Shown here: positions 34,948-44,250 of the stretch, piece by piece
Numbering within the stretch: the first letter of the stretch is position 1
Layout: every line of letters starts with the position of its first letter
Assembly: GCF_003217355.1 (NCBI RefSeq)
Contig: NZ_QJTK01000013.1
Location: forward strand, 1-64,000
Direction of reading: 5' to 3'
Length of the DNA: 64,000 bases
Source of the DNA: Rhodobacter viridis
GTDB lineage: Bacteria; Pseudomonadota; Alphaproteobacteria; Rhodobacterales; Rhodobacteraceae
Position numbers and translations under genes: made by a program
Notes under the pieces: generated by a model
Database searches by the model: none
Seen by the model: only the letters and a program-made list of their open reading frames with translations
What the model was told of the DNA's origin: nothing

Positions 34948-36501
34948 ATGGGAGAACTTCCGATCAGACAGGGTCGCGCCGGGGGCCGGGGCGCCAGACG
35001 CGCGCTGCGCGAGGCGCCGGATTTTGCCATGCTGCCCGCGCTGCATCGCGGCCTGCCGACCTGCGAGATCATGGATCCCGAACATGTCGCCCGCATCGAT
35101 GCCGCCTCGATGGCGATCCTCGAAGACGTGGGCGTGATCTTCCGCGATCCGATCGCGCTCGCCGACTGGAAGCGCGTCGGCGCCGATGTCCGCGGCGAGC
35201 GGGTGCATCTGGACCGCGCGCTGGTGCGGCAACTGATTTCCACCATTCCGTCAAGCTGGACCTATCGCGCCCGCAACCCGGAAAAGAGCCTGCCCTTTGG
35301 CGGCAAGAACGCGATCTTCGTGCCGATGACCGGGGCGCCGTTCCTGCGCGATCTGGACGACGTGCGGCGCTGGCCGACGCTGAACGATCTCGCGATGTTC
35401 CACAAGCTCGCGCACATGTCGCCCGCGCTGCATTCAACGGCGCATCATATTGTGGAACCGATGGACAAGGTGGTGGCGCATCGCCATCTGCACATCACCT
35501 ATTCCTCGATGAAACATTCGGACAAGACCTTCATGGGCATGACCACCTCGGGCAAGAACGCCGAGGATGTGATGACCATGTGCGAAATCCTGTTCGGCCG
35601 CGACGTGATGGAAACCACCCCCGTCACCACCGGCAACTGCAACGGCAACTCGCCGCTTGTCTGGGACGAAACCATGCTCTCGGCAATGCGGGCGTTCTGT
35701 TCCCGCAATCAGCCGGTGCTGTGCTCGCCCTTCGTGCTGGGTGGGGCGAACACCCCCGCCTCGGTCGCCCCGGCCGTGGCGCAGCTGAACGCCGAGGCGC
35801 TGTCGGCGCTGGCTTACACGCAGGTGATCCGCAAGGGCTGCCCGGCGATCTACGGCCATTACCTCTCGACCGTCTCGATGAAATCGGGCGCGCCGATGGC
35901 GGGAACGCCGGAAATCAGCCTGATGAACTTCATGATCGGGCAGATGGCGCGGTTTTACAACGTGCCGTGGCGGACCTCGAACCTGCTGGGCGGGGCGAAG
36001 ACCTTCGACGCGCAGGCGGGTTATGAAAGCGCCATGACGATGAATGCGGTCCTGCATGCAGGCGCCAATTATATCTGGCATTCGGCGGGCTGGAACGAGG
36101 CGGGGATGCATTGCTCGGTCGCCAAGTTCGTCGTCGATGCCGAGATGTGCGCGATGGGCTATCGCATGGCCGAAGGCCCGCGCTGGGACGATTTCGACGT
36201 GGCGATGCAGGCGGTGCGCGATGTCGGCCCGGGCGGTCACTATCTGGGCCACCCGCATACGCTGGAAAACTTCGAGCGCGCCTTCTTCATGCCGAAGATG
36301 TTCGACAACAACTCGATCGAGCAATGGCAGGCCGAGGGCTCGGTGGAAATCACCGCCCGGGCGCTGGAGCACGCGAAGAAGCTGCTGGGCGACTACGAGG
36401 AACCGCGGCTTGACGCCGGGATCGACGAGGCCCTGCGCGACTTCATCGCCCGGCGCGAACGGGAAATCCCGGCCGTCGACGCGCTCAACACCGAGCACTG
36501 A
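34948..36501 (+). CDS. Second MttB-family (non-pyrrolysine) methyltransferase homologue
   Basis: This 517-residue paralogue of the protein at 30159-31727 has a clear family core (TTGNCNGNSPLVWDETML, GPGGHYLGHPHTLENFERAF, LDAGIDEALRDFIARRE) and no in-frame amber codon. AGGAGG lies just before the ATG at 34948. It follows the TMADH-like gene by 132 bp on the same strand and ends at a terminator pair shared with the convergent oxidase gene. Two diverged copies in one locus suggest two substrates or two demethylation steps. The corrinoid partner is not nearby. Confidence 0.88.
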   Translation: MGELPIRQGRAGGRGARRALREAPDFAMLPALHRGLPTCEIMDPEHVARIDAASMAILEDVGVIFRDPIALADWKRVGADVRGERVHLDRALVRQLISTIPSSWTYRARNPEKSLPFGGKNAIFVPMTGAPFLRDLDDVRRWPTLNDLAMFHKLAHMSPALHSTAHHIVEPMDKVVAHRHLHITYSSMKHSDKTFMGMTTSGKNAEDVMTMCEILFGRDVMETTPVTTGNCNGNSPLVWDETMLSAMRAFCSRNQPVLCSPFVLGGANTPASVAPAVAQLNAEALSALAYTQVIRKGCPAIYGHYLSTVSMKSGAPMAGTPEISLMNFMIGQMARFYNVPWRTSNLLGGAKTFDAQAGYESAMTMNAVLHAGANYIWHSAGWNEAGMHCSVAKFVVDAEMCAMGYRMAEGPRWDDFDVAMQAVRDVGPGGHYLGHPHTLENFERAFFMPKMFDNNSIEQWQAEGSVEITARALEHAKKLLGDYEEPRLDAGIDEALRDFIARREREIPAVDALNTEH

Positions 36502-36513
36502 CACTCCCCGACT

Positions 36514-36540
36514 GGCCGCCCCTCGGGGCGGCCCTTTCTG
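36514..36540 (+). terminator. Hairpin terminator after the second MttB homologue
   Basis: The palindrome GGCCGCCC, loop CTCG, GGGCGGCC is followed by CTTTCT. It starts 12 bp after the stop codon and suits termination of plus-strand transcription. Confidence 0.75.
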
Positions 36541-36546
36541 TGACGC

Positions 36547-36576
36547 AAAAGGGGCGGCCCGCAAGCCGCCCCTTTT
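36547..36576. terminator. Bidirectional hairpin terminator between convergent genes
   Basis: AAAAGGGGCGGC pairs perfectly with GCCGCCCCTTTT around a 6-base loop. The A-run and T-run on either side let it stop transcription from both directions: the plus-strand MttB gene and the minus-strand oxidase whose stop is at 36591. Confidence 0.85.
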
Positions 36577-36590
36577 CGATGTCATGAGTC

Positions 36591-37931
36591 TTATTCCGCC
36601 GAGGCCCGGTATTCCTTCCAGCGCAGGAAGATATTCGCGCCAAGGGTCGAGATCGGCGGCGGCAGCAGTTTCGTCGGCTCGGGTTCCGCACTGAAATGGC
36701 GGCTGATCGGACTTTCGACGCCGCAAGCCAGTTCTGCCGCGCCGATGCCGGTCAGCGTGCCCCGTGCCGTGCCAAGGCCGTTCTGCACGCAGGCGGCAAA
36801 AAGCCCGGTGTCGAGCTGTTTCATCACCGCGACGCCGTTGCGGCTCAGGCACAGATGCCCAGCCCAAGCGTATTCCATCTTCATCCCCGCAAGTTGCGGA
36901 AAGCGTTCCGCGAATTTGCGCGCATGGACGGCGGCGGTGCGCGCCATCGAGGCGGCTGACGCCTCCATCCCCGGCTCGAAACTGGCGCAGGTGCGGGTGA
37001 TGATGCGGTTGCCGCCCTGCCCGGTGTCGATCCGCCGCATCGTCGTGCCCATCGGGTCCGAGGGCGTGATGCCCCAGCGGGGCGCGCCGCCCAGCGCGTT
37101 GAGCGCCTCGGGGCCAAGATCGGGCGTCATCGAGGCGTAAAGAAAGACATGCATCAGCCGCCCGCGGGCAAAGCCGAAGCTTTCAAGCTGGCCGTTATTG
37201 GCCAGGATCACCCGCGCGGCGCTGACGGTTCCCTGCGGCGTCGTCACGGCCCACGCGTCGCCCTGACGGTCGAGGCGGGTGACCGGGGTGGTTTCGGCAA
37301 TCGTCACGCCATCGCGGCGCAGACCCTCGGCCAAAGCGCGAATGAAGCCCGCGGGTTGCAGCATCACCGTGCCCGGCGTGTAAAGCCCCGACAGATAATG
37401 CCGCGAGCCGGTCAGCGCGGTCATCGCCTGCGCATCGAGCCGTTCCGAAGGCTCACCGAGCTTCGTCAGATGCGCGGCGTAGCTTGTGTTCAGCGCATCC
37501 GCCGTGGCCGAGGCCGCGCCATTCACCTTGCCGCAGGGGTCGAAGTAATCGGCGGGAATGCCGTACTCCTCGACCGCCTTGCGGGCAAAGGCGATGGCCT
37601 GACGATTGAGCCCGATCATCAGCCGGTCATCGCCATGGCCGGAATAATCGTCCGAGGCCAGATCATGCGGCAGGTCGATCATGAAACCCGAATTGCGCCC
37701 CGAAGCGCCTTCGGCGATCCGCCCGGCTTCCAGCACGACGACCTTCGCCCGCGGGTCCAGCTCGCGCAGCCGACGGGCGGCGGCGAGGCCGGCAAATCCG
37801 GCCCCCACAATCGCATGATCCGCGGTCATGCCCCCTGCCAGCGGCCGGGGCGGCGCCTGACCGGGCAGGATCGCCGACCAGGCCGCCGGGCCGCGATGGC
37901 GCGGCGTTCGGACGGCGGAATAGGTGCTCAT
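36591..37931 (-). CDS. FAD-dependent amine/imino-acid oxidase (DadA/PuuB-like)
   Basis: This 446-residue protein has an N-terminal FAD-binding motif (AIVGAGFAGLAAARRL), the second glycine-rich stretch GASGRNSGFM and a C-terminal closure (GTARGTLTGIGAAEL), typical of the DAO/PuuB family. It oxidises an amine or D-imino acid. Next to a DapA-family enzyme and an aldehyde dehydrogenase it could be the oxidase that converts cis-4-hydroxy-D-proline to the pyrroline, a step known in hydroxyproline catabolism. Gamma-glutamylputrescine oxidase is the alternative. It overlaps the aldehyde dehydrogenase gene by 4 bp. Confidence 0.85.
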   Translation of the reverse strand: MSTYSAVRTPRHRGPAAWSAILPGQAPPRPLAGGMTADHAIVGAGFAGLAAARRLRELDPRAKVVVLEAGRIAEGASGRNSGFMIDLPHDLASDDYSGHGDDRLMIGLNRQAIAFARKAVEEYGIPADYFDPCGKVNGAASATADALNTSYAAHLTKLGEPSERLDAQAMTALTGSRHYLSGLYTPGTVMLQPAGFIRALAEGLRRDGVTIAETTPVTRLDRQGDAWAVTTPQGTVSAARVILANNGQLESFGFARGRLMHVFLYASMTPDLGPEALNALGGAPRWGITPSDPMGTTMRRIDTGQGGNRIITRTCASFEPGMEASAASMARTAAVHARKFAERFPQLAGMKMEYAWAGHLCLSRNGVAVMKQLDTGLFAACVQNGLGTARGTLTGIGAAELACGVESPISRHFSAEPEPTKLLPPPISTLGANIFLRWKEYRASAE

Positions 37932-39424
37932 GCCACCTCCTCGCCCGCGTCGTCGCTCAGATCGACCCAGATCGTCTTCAGCTGCGTATATTGGTCATGC
38001 GCATGGATGCCGTTGTCGCGCCCGCCAAAGCCCGAGTGCTTGAAGCCGCCAAAGGGGGTGGTGATGTCGCCCTCGCCAAAGCTGTTGACCGTCACCGTGC
38101 CCGCCCGGATCGCCCGCGCGCCGCGCAACGCGCGTTTCACATTGGCGGTGAAGATCGAGGCGGCGAGCCCGTATTCGGTGTCATTCGCCAGCGCGATCGC
38201 CTCGTCGAAGCTTTCGACCGTCAGGACTGACAGCACCGGGCCGAAGATTTCCTCGCGCACCTGTTTCGCGGCGCGGTCGGTGATGTCAAGGATGGTCGGC
38301 GCCACGAAGCCCGCCTCGGCGGTGCCGCCCATCAGCACCTTCGGCCCCGTGGTCAGATAGCTGGCCACCTTGTCGAAATGCGCCTTCGACACCAGCGCCC
38401 CCACCCGATTGACCGGGTCCAGCGGATCGCCCATCGGCCATTCGCGGGCATGGGCGAGGATCTTCGCCAGCAGCTTCTCCTTCACACCCCGCTGCACGAT
38501 CAGACGCGAGGCGGCCGAGCAATTCTCGCCCATGTTCCAGAACGCGCCGTTGACGATATGCGCGGCAACGCGGTCCAGATTTTCGGCATCATCCAGCACC
38601 ACCGCCGGGTTCTTGCCACCCATCTCGAGCGTCACTTCCTTGAGGTTGCTTTCGGCGGCATAGCGCAGGAACCGCCGCCCCGTCGCGGTCGAGCCGGTGA
38701 AGGACACGGCGTCGATATCCATATGCCGCCCGATCGGTTCACCCACCTCGGCACCACCGCCCGGAACGACGTTCAGCACCCCGGCAGGCAGCCCCGCCTC
38801 CATCGCCAGTTCGGCAATGCGCAGCGCGGTCAGCGGCGTTTCCAGAGCCGGTTTCAGCACCACCGAGCAGCCCGCCGCCAAGGCCGGGCCGATCTTCCAA
38901 GCGAGCATCAGCAGCGGGAAATTCCACGGCAGCACCAACCCGACGACACCCACGGGCTCGCGCACCACCATCGCGATGTGATTGTCCGAGGCGGGCGAGA
39001 CCTGATCGTAGATCTTGTCGATGAGTTCCGCATGCCATTTGATCACATGGATCGTCTCGGGCACGTCGACGGTTTCGCAATCATAGATCGTCTTGCCGCT
39101 GTCGAGGCTTTCCAGAACCGCCAATTCGCGCGCATTGCGGGTGATCAGTTTCGCAAGCTTGATCAGCACCGCCTTGCGACTGCCCGGAGGCAGCTTCGAC
39201 CAGCGCCCGTCCTCGAACGCATCGCGCGCCTTCGCCACGGCGAAATCCACATCGAGCACATCGCAGGCCGCGACCTTGGCCAGCACCGCGCCGGTGGCGG
39301 GGTTCACCGTGTCATAGGTGGCCCCAGACATCGCCGGGCGGAAGGCGCCGTCGATGAAGGCGCCCGTGGGGAAGGACAGGTTGGCGGCGATGGCCTTGTA
39401 ATCCTCGTGGGTCAGAAGGGTCAT
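37928..39424 (-). CDS. NAD(P)-dependent aldehyde dehydrogenase
   Basis: This 498-residue enzyme has the full aldehyde dehydrogenase fold: VLPWNFPLLMLAWKIGPAL, the nucleotide motif FTGSTATGR, the general base in LEMGGKNPAV and the catalytic cysteine in NMGENCSAASR. The C-terminus (GRDNGIHAHDQYTQLKTIW) resembles PuuC-type enzymes. In this operon it would oxidise the semialdehyde made by the DapA-family enzyme, for example 2-oxoglutarate semialdehyde. A polyamine-derived aldehyde cannot be excluded. It is separated from the next gene by 1 bp. Confidence 0.9.
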   Translation of the reverse strand: MTLLTHEDYKAIAANLSFPTGAFIDGAFRPAMSGATYDTVNPATGAVLAKVAACDVLDVDFAVAKARDAFEDGRWSKLPPGSRKAVLIKLAKLITRNARELAVLESLDSGKTIYDCETVDVPETIHVIKWHAELIDKIYDQVSPASDNHIAMVVREPVGVVGLVLPWNFPLLMLAWKIGPALAAGCSVVLKPALETPLTALRIAELAMEAGLPAGVLNVVPGGGAEVGEPIGRHMDIDAVSFTGSTATGRRFLRYAAESNLKEVTLEMGGKNPAVVLDDAENLDRVAAHIVNGAFWNMGENCSAASRLIVQRGVKEKLLAKILAHAREWPMGDPLDPVNRVGALVSKAHFDKVASYLTTGPKVLMGGTAEAGFVAPTILDITDRAAKQVREEIFGPVLSVLTVESFDEAIALANDTEYGLAASIFTANVKRALRGARAIRAGTVTVNSFGEGDITTPFGGFKHSGFGGRDNGIHAHDQYTQLKTIWVDLSDDAGEEVA

Positions 39425-39425
39425 C

Positions 39426-40331
39426 TCAGGCCTCCGCTTCGATCATCGCAATGGTTTGTTTGAGGACATGCACGGCCTGTTCCAGCTCGCGCTTGTCATC
39501 CTTGTTCAGCGCTTTCAGCGGCGGCCGCGGCGGACCGGCGCGCAGGCCCGTCCTCTCGACGCCATGCTTGATGCATTGGACAAACTTGCCGCCCTGTTCG
39601 AGCACGCGCATGAGCGGCAGCATCGCCGACATGATGCGGCGGCCCTTGGCGAAATTGCCCTCGACCACGCAGGCGCGCCACAGCGCCAGATGCTCCCCCG
39701 GCAGGAAGTTCGAGCCGCCACAGACCCAGCTGCGCGCGCCCCAGGCAAAGAACTCCAGCGCCTGATCGTCCATGCCGCAGGACATCTGGATATGCGGATA
39801 GTCGCGGGCGAGCAGGTGCACCCGGTTGATATCGCCCGAGCTTTCCTTGATCGCGCAGAAGTTCCGCGAACGCCCGACGCGGTCGAGGAACTCCTCGCCC
39901 ATCATGATGCCCATCCGGCCCGGATAGTTGTAAAGCATGATCGGCAGATCCGCCGCGCGGTCGATGGCAAGCGCGTTGAGCGCATTTTCCCGCTCGGTCG
40001 GCACCGCATAGGGCGGCGAGCCTACCAAGAGCGCCGCCGCGCCGATCTTCGCCGCGGTTTCCGCCATGCGCAGAGAATCCTCGAGCCGGATCGCCACCGT
40101 GCCGACGATCAGCGGCACCCGGTCGCCGATGATCGCTTTCGCCCGGCGCGCCATCTCCACCCGCTCGTCCATCGACTGGGCGTAATATTCGCCGGTCGAG
40201 CCACCGTTGATCAGGCCATGCACGCCTGATGCGATCAGATGCTCGATCATCGCTTCGAAACCGGCGTGATCGATCGATCCGTCGTCACGATGGGGCGTGA
40301 TGACGGGCGTGTAGATTCCCTCGAACTTCAT
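39426..40331 (-). CDS. DapA/NAL-family lyase or deaminase
   Basis: This 301-residue TIM-barrel protein has the family catalytic residues: the Schiff-base lysine in FCAIKESSGD and the tyrosine in IMLYNYPGRMG, plus NGGSTGEYYAQ near the N-terminus. The family includes dihydrodipicolinate synthase and the pyrroline-4-hydroxy-2-carboxylate deaminase of D-hydroxyproline catabolism. The neighbours (FAD oxidase, aldehyde dehydrogenase, betaine importer, epimerase) favour the deaminase role, giving 2-oxoglutarate semialdehyde. It follows the GntR gene by 15 bp in the same operon. Confidence 0.85.
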   Translation of the reverse strand: MKFEGIYTPVITPHRDDGSIDHAGFEAMIEHLIASGVHGLINGGSTGEYYAQSMDERVEMARRAKAIIGDRVPLIVGTVAIRLEDSLRMAETAAKIGAAALLVGSPPYAVPTERENALNALAIDRAADLPIMLYNYPGRMGIMMGEEFLDRVGRSRNFCAIKESSGDINRVHLLARDYPHIQMSCGMDDQALEFFAWGARSWVCGGSNFLPGEHLALWRACVVEGNFAKGRRIMSAMLPLMRVLEQGGKFVQCIKHGVERTGLRAGPPRPPLKALNKDDKRELEQAVHVLKQTIAMIEAEA

Positions 40332-40346
40332 GGGCTCCTCTGAGCG

Positions 40347-41048
40347 TTAGGCCCCCGGTGCGCGACCAAGAGGCATGCGGATGGCTTCCGGCGTGACGAA
40401 ACTTTCGATCTGCGCGCGCGACAGTTCCCAATGCGCGACGGCCAGTTCGGCCGCGCCAGTGGCGTCGCCCGCCTCGATCAGGGCGATGAAGGCGTCATGC
40501 TGCTCGACCGCCAGCGCCTGCGGCTCGGCCATGTTGCTCCGGCGCGGGTTGTAGAAGGTCATGCCGATCCTTGTATGGTCGATCAGCAGACGGCGCAGGC
40601 TGGGCAACAGATACTCGTTATCCGACATTTCGCCGATGATGGCGTGGAACCGCTCGTTCGTCAGCGCGCGCTCGGCGGCATCGCCCGAGCGGATCGCGGC
40701 GCGAAAGGCGATCTGCGCCTGCTTGAGCCGCTCGATCTGCTGCGGGCGGGCATTTTCCGCCGCCAGATGCGAGGTCGCGGCATAGATCATCGGCGCCGCG
40801 ACGAAGAAATTGTGCAGGCTCTTGTGCGTCATCGGCACGACCTGAGCGCCGCGGTTCTCGTGCAGGATCACATAGCCCTCGCCCGCCATCTGGCGCAGCA
40901 ATTCGCGCAGCGGCGGCCGGGACATACCGTAGATCTCGGACAGTTCCGTCTCGTCGAGATAGGTGCCCGCCTCAATCTCCTGCGTCAGGATCTTGCGGCG
41001 CAGATCCTCGATGCACAGGGTTTTCTTCGTTTTTGCGGGCGCGTCCAA
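40347..41048 (-). CDS. GntR/FadR-family transcriptional regulator (FCD domain)
   Basis: This 233-residue regulator has a winged-helix N-domain (ETELSEIYGMSRPPLRELL) and an all-helical FCD ligand domain (NERFHAIIGEMSDN with the metal-site histidine). It is the first gene of the minus-strand catabolic operon and is divergent from the ProVWX-type importer. The 158-bp gap holds palindromes and a direct repeat (41122-41163) that look like its operators, so it probably controls both operons in response to the substrate or an intermediate. Confidence 0.9.
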   Translation of the reverse strand: MDAPAKTKKTLCIEDLRRKILTQEIEAGTYLDETELSEIYGMSRPPLRELLRQMAGEGYVILHENRGAQVVPMTHKSLHNFFVAAPMIYAATSHLAAENARPQQIERLKQAQIAFRAAIRSGDAAERALTNERFHAIIGEMSDNEYLLPSLRRLLIDHTRIGMTFYNPRRSNMAEPQALAVEQHDAFIALIEAGDATGAAELAVAHWELSRAQIESFVTPEAIRMPLGRAPGA

Positions 41049-41121
41049 GGCCGTGTCTCCTGCCGGTTTCGTTGCGCAAAGCCTGCCCCTGACTCGGGTC
41101 GTTACGCAACCTTAGCTGAGC

Positions 41122-41163
41122 ACAATACATATTGTCTACATACACAAAATACATGTTGTCTAC
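41122..41163. promoter_or_regulatory. Candidate operator cluster for the GntR regulator
   Basis: Overlapping symmetric words lie in the divergent promoter region. ACAATACATATTGT (41122-41135) is a 6-2-6 palindrome, and TTGTCTACATACACAA (41132-41147) is an imperfect one. In addition a 16-bp direct repeat, AATACATATTGTCTAC at 41124 and AATACATGTTGTCTAC at 41148, recurs at 24-bp spacing with one mismatch. FadR/GntR-type operators are short palindromes of this kind. The AT-rich composition also fits promoter elements. Confidence 0.7.
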
Positions 41164-41206
41164 TATAGGGTTTCATGTTTGTCTTCTTTCAACGGGGAGA
41201 ATCCGC

Positions 41207-42292
41207 ATGACCAAATCCGCCAGAGAGGACGTCATACGCTGCGAGGGGATCTGGAAGATCTTCGGCAAGAGATCGCATCAGGCGATGGAAGCCATTCGCG
41301 CGCATGGGCTGTCCAAACGGCAAATCCGGGAAGAGTTCGATTGCGTCGTGGGCGTTCAGGACGCCTCCTTTTCGGTCAAGCGCGGCGAGATTTTCTGCAT
41401 CATGGGGCTGTCGGGGTCGGGAAAATCGACGCTGATCCGCCATATCAACCGGCTGATCGAGCCGACCTCGGGATCGGTGATCATCGAGGGTCAGAACGTC
41501 AACGCGATGAACGCGCGCGATCTGCGGGCGCTGCGGGCCGAACGCATCGGCATGGTGTTTCAGTCGATGGCCTTGATGCCGCACCGCACCGTGCGCGACA
41601 ACGTGGTGTTTTCGCTTGAAGTGCGCGGTGTGCCGGAGGCCGAGCGGGCGAAAGTCGCCGCCCATGCGATCGAGGCGGTCGATCTGACCGGCTGGGAAAA
41701 GAAATATCCCGACGAGCTTTCGGGCGGCATGCAACAGCGTGTGGGTCTGGCCCGCGCGATTGCCGCCGATCCGACCATCCTTCTGATGGACGAGCCGTTC
41801 TCGGCGCTTGACCCGCTCATTCGGCGGCAGTTGCAGACCACCTTCATGTCGCTCTCGGCCGAGTTGCACAAGACCACCGTCTTCATCACGCATGACCTCG
41901 ACGAGGCGATCCGCATTGGCGACCGCATCGCGATCATGAAAGACGGCGTGCTGGTGCAGATCGGCACGCCCGAGGAAATCGTCACCCGCCCGGCCGATGA
42001 TTACGTCGCCGATTTCGTCGCGGGGATTTCGAAACTGGACCTCGTTTCGGCGGCGCGGATCATGCAGCCGCTCGATCAGTATATCGCCCAACGCGGCGAT
42101 GCGGGCTTTGCCGACTGGCCCGCCTGCCATCCCGAGGACAAGCTGAACACGCTGGTCGATATGGCGGTGGGCACCGACTACCCGATTTTGGTGAAAGCCG
42201 AGGGCGCCGTGATCGGCGTCGTGTCGAAACGCGCGCTGTTGCGCGGCATCCAGGGCCGCGAAGAAGCGTCGCCCAAGGCGGAGACCCTGTGA
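41207..42292 (+). CDS. ProV-like betaine/proline ABC transporter ATPase
   Basis: This 361-residue ATPase has the ProV layout: an N-terminal extension with HQAMEAIRAHGLSKRQI, Walker A GLSGSGKST, signature LSGGMQQRVGLARAI, Walker B LLMDEP and a C-terminal CBS-type domain (about 280-350). ProVWX systems import glycine betaine, proline betaine and relatives. The ATG at 41207 follows a GGGGAGA site; the longer upstream frame crosses the operator region and is not real. It overlaps the permease gene (TGATG). Confidence 0.92.
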   Translation: MTKSAREDVIRCEGIWKIFGKRSHQAMEAIRAHGLSKRQIREEFDCVVGVQDASFSVKRGEIFCIMGLSGSGKSTLIRHINRLIEPTSGSVIIEGQNVNAMNARDLRALRAERIGMVFQSMALMPHRTVRDNVVFSLEVRGVPEAERAKVAAHAIEAVDLTGWEKKYPDELSGGMQQRVGLARAIAADPTILLMDEPFSALDPLIRRQLQTTFMSLSAELHKTTVFITHDLDEAIRIGDRIAIMKDGVLVQIGTPEEIVTRPADDYVADFVAGISKLDLVSAARIMQPLDQYIAQRGDAGFADWPACHPEDKLNTLVDMAVGTDYPILVKAEGAVIGVVSKRALLRGIQGREEASPKAETL

Positions 42293-43230
42293 TGGTGGAC
42301 AAAGCTTTCAGCCTGCTCGACCCGTTTTCCGCGATCGATCTCGATATCGACGGCCGCGCCGGGGTGGTCAAGCAATGGGCCATCGAGAACCGCGCCGCCC
42401 TGCAACCGATCAAGACCTTCTTTGACGGGCTGATCACCGGGATCGAGCATCTGATGCAGGCGATCCCGCCTTCGGTGATGCTGGTGATGATCGTGCTGGT
42501 GTCCTGGCAGGCGGCCGGACGGCGCGTCGGCATCGTCGTCGCGGTGGCGCTGATCGCGCTGGGGCTTCTGTCGCCCGAGGCCTGGGGTCTGGCGATGACG
42601 ACGCTTGCCATCGTCAATTCGGCCGTGGCTTTGTGCATCATCATCGGCCTGCCGATGGGGGTTCTGGCGGGCAAAAGCGACCGCTTCGAAGGGGCGATCC
42701 GCCCGATCCTCGACACGATGCAGACCATTCCGGCCTTCGTCTATCTGGTGCCGGTGGTCATGCTTCTGGGCATCGGCAACGTCTCGGGGGTGATCGTGAC
42801 GATCATCTTCGCCCTGCCGCCCTTGGTCCGGCTCACTTCGCTGGGCATTCGCGGCGTCAATCCGGGCGTGGTCGAGGCCGCCCGCGCCTTTGGCGCCAGC
42901 CCCACCCAGATCCTTCTCAAGGTCGAACTGCCGCTGGCCACCCCCACCATCCTTGCCGGTCTGAACCAGACGATCATGCTGTCGCTCTCGATGGTGGTGA
43001 TCGCCTCGATGATCTCGGTGCGCGGCCTTGGCAACGAAGTGCTGCGCGCGATGGGGCGGCTTGATGCGGGCAAGGCCATCGTCGGCGGGCTTGGCATCGT
43101 CATCCTCGCCATTGTGCTGGACCGCGTGACCCAGGGCCTTGGCCGCTCGGGGCGCGACCGCAACCACCGTCACTGGTGGCAGGACGGCCCCGTCGGCCTG
43201 ATCCTGAGCCTTTTCCAAAAGAGCGCCTGA
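42292..43230 (+). CDS. ProW-like betaine ABC transporter permease
   Basis: This 312-residue inner-membrane protein has five to seven helices and the coupling loop EAARAFGASPTQILL near residue 200. An N-terminal amphipathic stretch (about 1-55) precedes the first helix, as in ProW. The ATG at 42292 shares bases with the stop of the ATPase gene; a GTG three bases earlier is possible. It forms the channel of the importer. Confidence 0.92.
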   Translation: MVDKAFSLLDPFSAIDLDIDGRAGVVKQWAIENRAALQPIKTFFDGLITGIEHLMQAIPPSVMLVMIVLVSWQAAGRRVGIVVAVALIALGLLSPEAWGLAMTTLAIVNSAVALCIIIGLPMGVLAGKSDRFEGAIRPILDTMQTIPAFVYLVPVVMLLGIGNVSGVIVTIIFALPPLVRLTSLGIRGVNPGVVEAARAFGASPTQILLKVELPLATPTILAGLNQTIMLSLSMVVIASMISVRGLGNEVLRAMGRLDAGKAIVGGLGIVILAIVLDRVTQGLGRSGRDRNHRHWWQDGPVGLILSLFQKSA

Positions 43231-43263
43231 AGGCGCCGACTGCCCAACCAACAAGGAGAAATC

Positions 43264-44250
43264 ATGAAACACTTCAGCCTTGCGTGCGCACTTCTGATGT
43301 CGGTCGCCGCAACGCCGCTCATGGCCAATGACACCCCCGGCGCGGGCGTCACCGTGCGCCCGATCCTGCCGACGCAGATCGAGGAATTCTTCCAGCATCG
43401 GGTGCTGTTCCGCGCGCTGCAAGACCTCGGCTACACGATCGCCGAACCGAACGAGGTCGAATATCAGACCATCCACCTTGCCATCGGCACCGGCGACGCG
43501 GATTTCACTGCCGTCAGCTGGCGGGCGCTGCATGACGCCTTCTATCAGGAAGCGGGCGGCGACAAGGTGATGACCAAGGTCGGCACGCTGATCGATGGCG
43601 CGCTGCAGGGTTATCTGATCGACAAGGCCACCTATGACTCGGGCGTGCATGACCTGAGCCAGCTCAAGGACCCGGAAATCGCGAAGAAATTCGACGCCGA
43701 TGGCGATGGCAAGGCCGATCTGGCGGGCTGCATCCCCGGCTGGGGCTGCGAGCGCGTGATCGAGCACGAGCTGACCGAATACGGCCTGCGCGACACCGTC
43801 ACCCACAATCAGGGCGCCTATCAGGCGATGATCGCCGATGTGATTGCGCGCAACGCCAACAAGCAGCCGGTGCTTTACTACACCTGGACCCCCTATTGGG
43901 TCTCGGGCGCGCTGGTCCCGGGCCGCGACGTGGAATGGCTGTCCGTGCCCTATACCTCGCTGCCCGACGGCGGCACCGGCAACACCACCTTCAACGGCAA
44001 GAACCTCGGCTTTGCGGTGGACAGCATCGGCGTCGTCGCGCGCAACGATTTCCTCGCGGCGAACCCGGCGGCGGCGAAGCTGTTCGAGGTGGCCAAGATC
44101 GACATCAACGACGTTTCGGCGGAAAACAAGCTGATCACCGACGGGCAGAACACTTCGGCCGATATCGACAAACATGCCGACGACTGGATCAAGGCGCATC
44201 AGGCGACCTATGACGGCTGGCTGGCCGAGGCCCGCAAGGCCGCCGAATAA
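43264..44250 (+). CDS. ProX-like betaine-binding periplasmic protein
   Basis: This 328-residue protein has a signal peptide (1-21, ending MAND) and an OpuAC/ProX-type domain starting GVTVRPILPTQIEEFFQH. Aromatic residues suitable for caging a quaternary ammonium are visible in YYTWTPYWVSGAL. AAGGAGA precedes its ATG, 33 bp after the permease. The neighbouring epimerase suggests proline betaine or hydroxyproline betaine as ligand. Confidence 0.9.
   Translation: MKHFSLACALLMSVAATPLMANDTPGAGVTVRPILPTQIEEFFQHRVLFRALQDLGYTIAEPNEVEYQTIHLAIGTGDADFTAVSWRALHDAFYQEAGGDKVMTKVGTLIDGALQGYLIDKATYDSGVHDLSQLKDPEIAKKFDADGDGKADLAGCIPGWGCERVIEHELTEYGLRDTVTHNQGAYQAMIADVIARNANKQPVLYYTWTPYWVSGALVPGRDVEWLSVPYTSLPDGGTGNTTFNGKNLGFAVDSIGVVARNDFLAANPAAAKLFEVAKIDINDVSAENKLITDGQNTSADIDKHADDWIKAHQATYDGWLAEARKAAE

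Noticed and set aside
30159-36501. Pyrrolysine-containing trimethylamine methyltransferase
   Set aside because: Both MttB-family frames are continuous with no in-frame TAG at the expected site.
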